Below, in pieces: positions 31,241-40,400 of a DNA stretch of 64,000 nt. How positions within the stretch are numbered: the stretch's first letter is position 1; each line of letters starts with the position of its first letter. The position numbers were made by a program, and so were the translations under genes. The notes beneath the pieces were generated by a model. The model saw nothing but the letters and a program-made list of their open reading frames with translations, was not told where the DNA came from and did no database searches. Origin of the DNA: Pomphorhynchus laevis (taxonomy: Eukaryota > Acanthocephala > Palaeacanthocephala > Echinorhynchida > Pomphorhynchidae). Location of the stretch: assembly GCA_012934845.2 (NCBI GenBank), contig WNNJ02002642.1:1-64000 (forward strand). The letters are read 5' to 3'.

Positions 31241-31765
31241 TATTGTTATTCAACTTTTTTACACCTTTATTTAACCTTTTTTGTATTTTTTTACACTTTT
31301 ATTTGCTCTTTTTTTACAACACTATTATTTACACTGAAATTAACACTATTTTTACACATGTGATTACACATTTAATCACACATTTTATTTACACTCGTAT
31401 TTACACTATTATTTGCACGCATTTGTACACTTTTATTTACACTATTATTTCACCATTATTTACACGATTATTTACACTTTTTTTACAATTGTATTAACAC
31501 TTTATTAACACTTATATTAACAGTATTCTTTTCACTATTTTTACAATTTTTTTACTTTTTTTTACACTGTTATTTACACTTTATTTATACTATATTTTTT
31601 ACACTATATTATATATTTACACTTTAATATTTACACTATAATTTCAACTGTTTACACATCTTTTACCCTATTTTTACACTAATTTTTACACTATTATTGA
31701 CACTAATAGTAGCACTATTATTTACACTATTATTTACAATAATAGTAACACTATTATTTTCTTAC
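31241..31765 (+). repeat. TTTACAC low-complexity block inside the LINE relic
   Basis: Same repeat type as 28921-29927. It occupies the place where the RT domain should be. The ORF at 31234-31497 is repeat-encoded. Confidence 0.85.
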
Positions 31766-31867
31766 AAGAAGGCGAAGATACAGGAATATTTATTTGATTA
31801 GAAAAATCAAATATTTCGACGGCACGTCATATTCAGGGTTTTAATAAGCTAGAACACTAATAATTTT
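31766..31867 (-). repeat. PLE-type terminal fragment
   Basis: About 90 bases match the left arm of the palindrome at 17232-17350 (AAGAAGGCGA, AATATTT...GATTAGAAAAATC). It contains the hammerhead-like core at 31814-31836. Confidence 0.65.
31814..31836 (-). ncRNA. Hammerhead-like core
   Basis: Minus strand: CTGAATA (one base off CUGANGA), stem II GACG-TGC-CGTC, GAAA. Probably inactive through the core change. Confidence 0.5.
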
Positions 31868-32209
31868 TTCTATAGGAAAATGATAAGTAAACGGGGAAAA
31901 CGGACATAACTGAGTATTGGAAACTGTCACCGTCCATCAGCAATCAAATCCCTAGACTGGTTTATGCTTATTAAGCTTCGTCAATAGGGTCCAGATTTTA
32001 AGAATGTTCAGAATCCTCCACCATAGTTGAGAAGGGTTCATCACAAGGATGATTATTACAACACGACCTTCAAGTGCACAGTCGATCACAAAAGTGATTG
32101 GGCAGTATATTATATAGGAAGATTTTTGCAAAGCCTGCCCCCGGATCGAACAAAGAGTCGTGACAACGGTTCATTATAGTTAATCCAATGATAAGTAAAC
32201 GCATATAAA
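31868..32209 (+). repeat. Single satellite unit inside the LINE relic
   Basis: A near-complete copy of the unit at about 27670-27960, with small insertions toward its right end. It abuts the C-terminal part of the nuclease LINE. Confidence 0.8.
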
Positions 32210-33470
32210 CAATATGATGTACACAACTGGATTTCAAAGTTCATCTCTCTAATCACTAAGCTAACTGACGCTGCTAGGTTTGATGCACACTCGGCTTATT
32301 CTGCATTCGTATATGGGGCTCAATCAAAGTGGATACACTTTTCAAGGACGATCAAAATCCCTAGACTGGTTTACTGGCAACCATTACACGATGAGATTTA
32401 GGGGCAATTTGTACAAATACTTGTCAACACCGAACTATCTGACATGCAGAAGCATATTATTGCATTACCAACGTCCGTTGGTGGTCTTGGCATCATAAGT
32501 CCTATCGTGGAAGCAGTATCGCAGTTTGAGTCGTCAAGAATTTTAACGTCCACCTACTCAAAAGATTTGAGTTTTTCTGAATTAATTGATGCCCAACATG
32601 AGGCCCGAAGACTTATAACTAGCACAAACTTAGCCACTGCAAGAGCCAAAAGAGCTGATATCGTCAAATTATTCGAGGATGCGGAAAATATTTTACAGTA
32701 CGCTAATTTAAAGGGCGCATCCATCTGGTTAACAATCCGTCCACTATCGTTTAAATCATTCTACATGTCACATCATGAATTTCAAGATGCTGTCGCAGCA
32801 CGGTATGGATGGACTCCAAACAACATATCGGATATATGCATCTGTGGATCAGCGATGTCTTGCTGTCATGCGTTATCGTGTAGTAGGGGTGCCTTGTCAA
32901 TAATTAGACATAACGAGATACGAGATACACTATCTAGCTATTTGTCCACTGCATGTAGCTGTGTTGCCTTGGAACCGTGCCTGTCGGCAGTACCCGAATG
33001 CTACAACTTCTTGACCAGTACCACAACTCGCAAACCTGAAGCTTGAGCAGATATTGTGTGCAACGGACTTTTGGAACTAGGATGCAGCGAACGTTCATCG
33101 ACGTTTGTGTCTTCAATATTCTTGTGCCGTCCTTTACCATTAAATCACCATCCATCGCATTTGAATATCACGAAAGCAGAAAGCGGGCGAAATACGAAGA
33201 ACGAATTATTGATATTAAAAATGCATCCTTTCCCCATTAGTAGTTTCGACCAACGGCGCTATTGGACCGGTAGCGTCTGCTTTGCTGAAGAACTTAGCTA
33301 GAAAAATAGCAGATAAAAAAGGAACATCCTATAGTGATGAGATGAGCGCTTTGCGCACATCAATCGGCATACTTTCGGCTAGAATGGTATCGGCTTGCTT
33401 AAGAGCATCAAGATCAAAGATCCTGCGCACTTCTGCCAACATTCCAATACGGAGACGGTGATTACATCAA
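32210..33470 (+). pseudogene. C-terminal part of the second nuclease LINE
   Basis: 32210-32440 encodes ISLITKLTDAARFDAHSAYS and WIHFSRTIK. The 200-residue frame 32444-33046 encodes LPTSVGGLGIISPI, GASIWLTIRPLSFKSFYM, a knuckle CICGSAMSCCHALSCSRG followed by RHNEIRD, and CVALEPCLS. 33043-33440 encodes RTFIDVCVFN...PSIAFEYHESRKRAKYEERI and further tail. These are the zinc knuckle and PD-(D/E)XK-like nuclease of the same family as 5040-8116, in better condition here. The two main frames are offset at about 33045. Confidence 0.78.
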
Positions 33471-33999
33471 ATGAATACTTATTTTAATTTTGTTTATTTT
33501 AAATGGGCCCATTTGCGAAATTCCTAGAATGTAATGTTTGAAATAAATCAGGTATAATAAAAAATAGAGTAATAAAAATACAGAAAAATAAAATCACAAG
33601 TCGATTAAAAATTGTTCGATAGATAAATCGCTAATCGATTCTATAAAGAAAGCAGCGTTCACTTGCTGGACAGCTAAGCTTATCCGTTGTATCAGGTAGC
33701 TATCGGCTCTTGTAGAGCCTGTTATCCTTCTCAGCATCTTGAACAGGCGTGCGATAAAGGCTTTGATTGCTGGGCCGTACCCATCGCATGTTTCGATTGC
33801 GACAGGCTGAAACTCGTATGCTCGTTGATCGATGCATGTATATTTTGCGGTATATATACTAGACGTTATATTATACCATATATTATATATTTTAATATAT
33901 ATGATATTTGATATATTATAATATATTGTATATATTATAATATATATTTTATATGTATAATATATAATATATGTATAATATATTATATGGGCAGCTAGG
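33471..33999. other. Noncoding interval with AT dinucleotide palindromes
   Basis: No gene supported. 33840-33990 is TATA-rich with many overlapping palindromes (TATAATATATTATA-type), a likely cruciform or slippage tract. Confidence 0.6.
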
Positions 34000-34949
34000 C
34001 GCCAGTCGATTTAGTATTAAGCTGGCACCTATTGCCAATTAGCCTCTTCGTGGAGCGGCCTAGACAACGTTTGTTCGACATCAGTCGATCAATGGTTAAA
34101 TAATTGGCCGGCTTGCAACAACAGTAAGGATAGTCCTTTCATAGACTATCTCACACCCCTCTGATGACTCTAACAGCGGATCGGACAATTGAAAAAAGGG
34201 GAAGAGAGTTACGGATGCCTGTTTCCTTACAGTAGCGATGTTGGATAATCAAAGAATATCGGGAATTAGCCGAACAAACAAAATCATCTTGATGACTCCA
34301 ACGGCAGATTGGACAATGGACGAAAAGGCAAAAAAGAGTCACGGAGGCCTGTTTCCTTACAGTAGATATGTTGGATCATCAATGAATATCGGGAAAGGGA
34401 GATATCCTAACAATCAAAATCAAGACAATGAAAATTACAAGCAAGAAATTTACAAAAAATAGATTAGGAGCTACGAACAATGGTCAACTTTCCGAAGACC
34501 GGATATGTTTTCATTGTCGGGTGCCGTGTGAATGGAAAGTTGTACGGAGACAGCAAAAAATGCATCAACATCCGAAGCTGACTAGCCTTCATGTAGAAAC
34601 GTGGAAGCTTGAAAGCCTTAGGTGCTTGTCTCGGAGGGTATCCTCGAACTGATTGGTAGACACCAACAGCTAGAGATTTCATCCAATAAAAGAAGATGGC
34701 TTATAAGGCAACTTTGTCTGATAATAGTTGTAGACAAGTACCTAAAGGCAAAAAGAGCTTCAGCTTAAGCAGTTATCGAAGCGAAGAAGGCGGCTTGAAA
34801 TAAGTTTGGAGAGCACTTAGAACTTGATTATAGGTCATCTTCGAAGATGTTCTGGATGACGATTATGAACCTACGTGTTGAAACGCATAAAACTCCTTAA
34901 ACTGTCTATTCAATCTGTCTATGACAAGAGTTTGTATTTACCCTCTTGT
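34000..34949 (+). other. LINE-associated leader with a 128-bp direct repeat
   Basis: 34160-34262 and 34288-34397 are diverged direct copies (GATGACTC-AACGGC..., CTGTTTCCTTACAGTAG, AATATCGGGA). ORFs at 34238-34652 overlap this and match no family I can name, though a C-x-x-C segment (RICFHCRVPCEW) could be LINE ORF1-like. At 34913-34983 two strong hairpins lie back to back (CTATGACAAGAG/CTCTTGTCATAG and AGGTACACT/AGTGTACCT). Confidence 0.45.
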
Positions 34950-36230
34950 CATAGTTAGGTACACTGTCGGTATTTAGTGTACCTTTTGACATTGAAGAAA
35001 TTATTGGTTGTTGGAAAGATCATTTGGGAGTTTCCCTATTCTGGTAGATATGCCTTCTCTTGTAGAAGTAGATCCTTTAGAACCAACGGAAGAGCTCATC
35101 TTTTTGGGAGAGATCATTGTCGTTGTTAAAAAACTTCGTTATGGTAAGTTTTCTGGAGTAGATGAGATTCGATATGATGCTTGAAAGTATCTCGAGGTTG
35201 TAGACATGAAGTGGCTAACAAGGATCTTCAACGTTGCATTGAAGCATGGCAAGGTTCTTAGTGTGTGGCGAACTAGGGTGATGGTACCGATCTTTAAGGA
35301 AGATGACCGAAGAGTGTGTTCTAATGATCGGACATCACTTTTCTTAGCTAAACTGTTAAGTTATTTACTAGGATTCTTGAGCTAAGGATATGCCCTATAA
35401 TTTAGTGACAGTGGCAAAAGGATCGTACAGGTCATGAAACTGCGGATCAGCTCTTTACTCTTAAATATTCTTAAACGGTCTTGGGAGTTCGCTCAACCGG
35501 TCTACTTCTGCTTTGTGGATTTGAAGAATACGTTCGACCGAGTTCTGCGAGAGAGATTGTGGGAGGTACTAAGGAAGTATGGAGTACCACACTATCTTCG
35601 CGAAGATGTGGCTTGTCTGTATGAACAAAGTATGATTTGAGTTCTTGTTTTAAGTAGGAATTCTGAATCATTTCCAGTAAGCGTTCAGCTTCGTAAAGAT
35701 TGTCTGTTGTCCACTTATGTTCCTTGTTTACATAAACAAATTTGCTAAACGTGCTGTTCTGTCGGATGTCGGTCTTCAGTTTGGTTCCATAAGGATACCA
35801 TCTATGCTGTTTGCAAATGATGCTGTCTTGTTTTCTTCTAGCCCTGAGGACTTACAATGCCTACTATATCGATTTACAATTGAATGCCAAGCAGCAGGGA
35901 AGTTGGTTAGTACCTCTAAGACTCTCTATATATGTTCGTCTCGGATTTAAGTTTTAATATCAACCCACATTAAAGGTTCTTTTTGATCTGGAGAACTTCA
36001 ATTTACTCGAGGTATTAGTCTCGAGAGACTGTATGAACATCAGAGATGTTGAGAAGCGGATCTGTTTAATTAACGCAGTAATGCGTTATGTACAGGTCTG
36101 TCGTGGTGAAGCCTGAGTTGAGTTTTCAGACGAAACTTCCGGTTTACTTCGCAATCTTCGTTCTTATCTTAACCTATGGTCATGAGCTTTAGGTTATGAC
36201 TGAAAGAATAAGATTTCGGATACAGGCGAT
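34950..36230 (+). pseudogene. LINE reverse transcriptase relic
   Basis: Pieces in order: VVKKLRYGKFSGVDEIRYD (about 35110-35185), WLTRIFNVALKHGKVLSVW (about 35210-35270), SWEFAQPVYFCFVDLKNTFDRV (motif A, 35480-35545), YGVPHYLREDVACLYE, then FGSIRIPSMLFANDAVLFSS (catalytic box, with FAND in place of FADD, about 35785-35845), CQAAGKLVSTSKTLY, and a C-terminal ILTYGHEL...TERIRFRIQA (about 36165-36230). The set resembles a LINE type common in fish and other animals. Many stops. Confidence 0.7.
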
Positions 36231-36419
36231 CGAAATGATCGCCTGTTTAAACTTTTTGTTTTTTATGCGCTCGGGATAGCGTATACCACATTATTACATT
36301 CTTTTATAGGTTTCTGTTTAAGAATTTCACAAAGGTTAGCGCTGTTAGCAAATGCCAGCGCAGGGCTCTTTTAATCGGCTAATATCGATAAAAGAGACCT
36401 GCGCTGGCATATGCCAGTG
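36231..36419. repeat. Cluster of long perfect hairpins
   Basis: Starting in the LINE tail, 36222-36246 is ACAGGCGATC-GAAAT-GATCGCCTGT. 36352-36411 pairs ATGCCAGCGCAGG...CTCTTTTA with TAAAAGAG.CCTGCGCTGGCAT, a stem of about 25 pairs. No coding seen. Confidence 0.6.
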
Positions 36420-36715
36420 CTTTTACTAATGATCCTATTTGGTGAAGCAGTAGTGCTGATTTAGCACTCAATGTGAAGTTACCAGAAATCTTTCTGGTAC
36501 TTCATTCACATGACTCGTGTGCCGTCTGCCAGTCCTCCTCTGTATCCAGCAGTGGGAGGGATCTGGCACTGATGAGTCATTGTGATGACGAAACGGTACT
36601 TGCTACTGTTATCGTCGTTCTTCCACGCCTGGCTAGAGATGATTGCGTACTTAATTCACGCAAAATGGTCTCACATTCTCTCTTGAAAAGCGGAGATTGC
36701 CAAAAGTGAGATTGT
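36420..36715 (+). mobile_element. SINE-like repeat with type III hammerhead
   Basis: A noncoding unit between a LINE tail (left) and the cut end of an L2-type LINE (right). It begins with a stem GAAGTTACCAGAAA/TTTCTGGTACTTC (36475-36503), followed by the complete hammerhead 36519-36599, then a tail (36598-36660) that is repeated upstream of both MVD copies. The arrangement and hammerhead type resemble the Schistosoma Sm-alpha SINE-like elements. No pol III A/B boxes were confirmed. The precise ends are uncertain. Confidence 0.6.
36519..36599 (+). ncRNA. Complete type III hammerhead ribozyme
   Basis: All three stems close. Stem III GTGCCG (36519-36524) pairs CGGTAC (36594-36599) with one G-U pair. 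The cleavage triplet ends in UC (36525-36526). Stem I TGCCAG (36527-36532) pairs CTGGCA (36563-36568) and extends through TCC/GGA. CTGATGA lies at 36569-36575. Stem II GTCAT-TGTG-ATGAC is at 36576-36589 and GAAA at 36590-36593. Every conserved core base is in place, so it is predicted to self-cleave after 36526. Confidence 0.88.
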
Positions 36716-36718
36716 GGA

Positions 36719-38277
36719 CTATGGGGATGATCGATGAGGCAAAATATACAGTTGGAGGAGATATGTTTGGTTTACTGGGAGGATCCACATTATTTTGGAC
36801 TTTTCTGGGTTTAGAACGAGATGGAGATTGGAGAGACGTTTGTAGATAGAAGAAAGAGAGTTGGAGGCAGAAATGCCGATATCGTGTATGCGATGTGCGG
36901 GTGCATGATCATAGATGAGCATGTCATCGGCGTATTGCAAGACTTTAAAGGAGTAAGGTTTGATAAACGGAGAAAGATTGCCAAGCAGAAGAGAGAAAGG
37001 CAGGGGACCTAGGACTGAACCTTGTGGGACCCCGCAAAAAAATAGGGATTGGAGGGGAGGATGACGAATTAGAACAGACGCGAAAAGAACTGTCGGATAG
37101 ATATGAGGCAAACCATGCTACGGAGGAGGAAGAAAAGCCGTAATCATAACGAAGGTGAGAAAGAAGGACAGAGTGGTCGACAATGTCGAATGCGGAGGAG
37201 AGGTCGAGGGAGATGAGAACACTATATAGGGCCTTGTCTCGAGAAATGAGTAAGTCGTTGTACACTTTTATGTATGCGAATTCTGTCGAGTGATTAGAGC
37301 GGAAAGCGGATTGGAAAGGAGGGTACAGATTGGATGATGAGAGGATAAGCGTTGATCTGTATTAAGATGAGGCGTTCTAAGAGCTTAGAAAGAGTAGGAA
37401 GTAGTGAAATGGGCGATAGCTACAAGGAAGGGAGGGGTCGAGCGATTGTTTCTTAAGGAGGGGACGAACGATTGCGGATTTCCAGTGTGAAGGGAAGATA
37501 CGACTGCGGAAGGACGAGTTAAACAAGGTTGTGAGAAATAAGGATATCGATGAGCATATAGATTTTAATATGTGAGTAGGCAGGGGATCGACAGGTGAGG
37601 TTTTGTTGGGCAAGGACATGAGGACAGATGATACTTCTGTAGGTGATACAGGGAGAAGATGAGAGTTCCGGAAGGATGAGAGTAGACTGGGCAGAGTGGG
37701 ATAGGATGGATACCGGGGTGTGAGAGAGCAACGTGGATACTTTAGTCCGGAAAAATGACGAATAATCATTGCCATTGATGTTGCACGGCGAAGAGGAGCT
37801 AGCAAGGATTGAGTTAAAAGTATGCCAGAGAGTCTTAGAGTTGAATGAAGTGATGATTTTATGCTGTCAGAAGGAGTTGCATTTGGTACGTAGTAGGTTG
37901 AGATGATACCGGTGAAGAGCAAGATAGGAATCACGGAAAGACGGAGTGATCGAGCGAAAATCACGTCTGAGAGAGCAGTGATAGACTCGAAAAGCATGGC
38001 GGAGTCGACGCTTTGAGAGTAGGCATTGGATGTCAAACCATGGGGCACTGTGCAAGCGACGGTGTGGGTGAGACTTGAAGGGCAAGAGAATATCGAGAGT
38101 GGATGTGAGTTCAGAGTCGAAAAGAATTCGAGATCGTGAGGAGATGAATATGTTATTGTGGGTAATGATAGAGACGATTTGAGTAAGGCAGACGGAGAAG
38201 GGAGAGGTCAAGATTTCTTCAAGGGCGACGTAGAATTGTAGGTGTGTGAGGAGGGGTGTTGTTGTGAGTGAGATCAA
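36719..38277 (-). pseudogene. L2-type ORF2 reverse transcriptase, broken
   Basis: Segments in order: APWFDIQCLLSKRRLRHAFR (38048-37980 region), LPNKTSPVDPLPTHILKS (about 37555), FPSHWKSAIVRPLLKKQSLD (about 37450), a TLILLDLSSAFDIVDHS-like motif A (37210), GVPQGSVLGPLPFSL (about 37030) and VLQYADDMLIYDH (catalytic box, about 36945), then VLNPEKSKIMWILP. The pieces lie in at least three frames. The C-terminus after about 36719 is absent. The fragment at 3896 begins at the same YADD box of a related element. Confidence 0.8.
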
Positions 38278-39014
38278 GGGTGATAAGAAAGTGACGGATA
38301 GACCAGGATCAGAGATGGACAGTGAGGTCTAGGCGGCAAATGATCCGGGACAGTGATGATGTCGAGTGCTCCACCAAGTATATGTGTGGGGGCAGTGGAG
38401 ATTAGTTTGTAATTGTAGTTGGATAGAATGTTGATATACAGGATGGAATCCGTGAAAGAGGGGCGGTCTAGGCAGATATTTACGTCGTCTAGAACGAGTG
38501 GAGGGATTGAGGACAAAGAACAATGAGAAAGGAGGTCAGCGAGTTCGGTAAAAAAGGCAGTAGCAGCTGATGAACCAGGACGGTATACAATGGCGAGATC
38601 TAGAGTGATCGGGTTAGAATAACGACAAGTGAGCAATTCAAAAGAGCAAGGACTGAAAGGGGGATTTATTTTGCGAAGTGACGCGGGGTGACGCGCGAAT
38701 GCAACGATGCCGCCATGATTAGAGAATTTAGAAGGGCATGAGCTGAGGGGGCGGGCGGATTCGACTAGTGAGCAACCGGCAGAGTGCAGACGGTGTATGG
38801 AAAGGTCGTCGGAATCTGAGTGCCAGGATTCGGTGAGGCAGAATAGATCGATAGATTGCTTGGTGAATAGGTTGAGGATAAGATCGGATTTATTGAGAAT
38901 AGATCTAGTGTTGAGGAGACTGAGGCGGAAACCGTGTGCTGTGGCGAAAGAGTCTAGTGGAGAAGGCACATAGGAGAGATGGAGCGCCATCCAATTTTTG
39001 ACGGGTGTGGACAA
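38274..39014 (-). CDS. L2-type ORF2 endonuclease domain
   Basis: A 246-residue frame of the exonuclease-endonuclease-phosphatase fold: LLNTRSILNKSDLIL, LFCLTESWHSDSD (catalytic Glu), GGIVAFARHP, LAIVYRPGSS, LVLDDVNICL (the usual GD of the catalytic GDxN motif is DD here) and THILGGALDIIT. The frame is lost near its end before the SDH motif: DHLPPRPHCPSL is off frame. It nicks target DNA in LINE insertion. The GD to DD change and the frame loss suggest an inactive copy. Confidence 0.8.
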   Translation of the reverse strand: MSTPVKNWMALHLSYVPSPLDSFATAHGFRLSLLNTRSILNKSDLILNLFTKQSIDLFCLTESWHSDSDDLSIHRLHSAGCSLVESARPLSSCPSKFSNHGGIVAFARHPASLRKINPPFSPCSFELLTCRYSNPITLDLAIVYRPGSSAATAFFTELADLLSHCSLSSIPPLVLDDVNICLDRPSFTDSILYINILSNYNYKLISTAPTHILGGALDIITVPDHLPPRPHCPSLILVYPSLSYHP

Positions 39015-39093
39015 CTTGAAAATTCACGTCTATGTTTCGGATGGAGAGTGATATTTCGCCGTTTTCCTCGCGACGGCGTTTTTCGATGCGGGC

Positions 39094-39979
39094 TTAAGAG
39101 ATTTGAGCGATTTCAGAAAGGGCGCGATCGGGGAAAATTCGAGTGGTTGAAGATGAAATTAGTTTAAATCGTTGAGAGAGGACATAAGACGCGTGAGAAC
39201 AATGCTTGAAAACAATTTTTAGGAGTGGATGCTGGGAAGGATTAGATTGAGAAGATTTGTTTAGACGGATGAATGCGACAGGAGAAATGTCCTTGAAAAA
39301 GGATGGTTTATCCGCAGGAACAATAGACGAGAGGATGGATCTAAATGCGGAAACATCGTGGTCCAGACGTGCTTGTGGAGATAAGGAGATGGAAGGCGTG
39401 ATATTAGTGACAATGACACAACGATCGCAAGAAGGAAAGCGCTTCCGTAAAGGAGAGCGACTGACGTGAGTAGGTGAGATCACGATAGAAGAGCTGGCAG
39501 TTGATGATTTGGAGGGATTTGGTTTTACGACGGGAGACATAGAGGATAATGATAATAAAGATGGTGGCAAGCGATGTGAGAAAAGGTTATGAGTGGAAGG
39601 ATAGTGGAGGTTGGTAGAGGTGATTTTGAATGATGGATGCAAGTTATTGAGAAACGAGACGGGAAGGACGGGAAGTGGGGTGTCGGGGAGTGAAGATGAC
39701 ATGGAATGGGAAGTGTATATGGTGGCAGGGTCGGTGGGTGGAGAAAGGACATTAGAAACGACGGGGGTAGTTTGAGTTGACGTGTTGGATGTTGATATGT
39801 GCTTATTGGAAAGATTGCAGATTAGTTTGTTGGCACAAAAACCACATACGAAGTCTTCTTTAGCCTTATTCTTGTCGCAGGCGATTGTTGTCCAGACGCT
39901 GCAGTCGTGTATCGAGCACTGTACTTGCAGTTGTCCATAATTGGTGTCGGTCTTAGTTGTTTTCTTACGTCCTCCCATA
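39094..39979 (-). CDS. L2/CR1-type ORF1 protein with zinc finger
   Basis: The likely start is the internal ATG of MGGRKKTTKTDTNYG near 39979; the longer frame to 40086 only runs through the 5' CGACAACCATCG repeats. The N-terminus has CSIHDCSVWTTIACDKNKAK and FVCGFCANKLIC, a Cys finger shared with the ORF1s at 10305 and 60771. A Ser/Pro/Thr-rich spacer follows. The C-terminal third (CDRCVIVTNITPSISLSPQA...FRSILSSIVP...FIRLNKSSQ...LLKIVFKHCSHA) matches the RNA-binding region of CR1 ORF1. It probably coats LINE RNA. The frame is open throughout. Confidence 0.78.
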
Positions 39980-40301
39980 AACTTGTAAGAATGTATTTCA
40001 GTCAATTTTTCAACCGATGGTTGTCGTCGATGGTTGTCGTCGATGGTTGTCGTCAAAGGTTGTCGTCGAATCTGACAAAGTCCCACTTACTCTGACTGCT
40101 GCAGTTTGTATTTATGTGTATTATATTGTTAGAATATAAGTAGTTAATTTAACAGCTAAGAAAGTTCAAATATATGCCCTCTTACCATTTTGACATATGG
40201 ATATCGCCAAGTGTTGAACGGATGAATGAATAACACGAAATATTTCAGCTGTTTCGTGCGATCAAATGAATATTGACGAATTCGTATATAATATGTAAGT
40301 T

Positions 40302-40400
40302 TGTTAAGAAACTATAAACTATTGATCTAACTTATATTTCTAGATAATTTTGAATAAAGCCTTTTAAATCTCTATTTGTTCGATTCTAATTATCGGTTCA
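40302..40400 (+). repeat. 5' LTR of the Ty3 element
   Basis: 99-bp LTR with TG...CA ends, containing AATAAAGCC-type polyadenylation context. About 97 percent identical by eye to 44048-44146. Confidence 0.88.

Larger units (their letters stand above)
36716..39990 (-). mobile_element. Nearly full-length L2/CR1-type LINE
   Basis: From high to low coordinates: 5' GTCGATGGTT-type repeats (40010-40070), ORF1 (39979-39094), endonuclease (39014-38274), linker (38277-37867), RT N-terminus (38048-37377), RT core (37265-36945 and 37111-36719). It is cut just after the catalytic domain, where the hammerhead SINE lies; the RT C-terminus and 3' end are missing. Base composition is visibly more GC-rich than its surroundings. 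About three to four frame changes. Confidence 0.85.
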
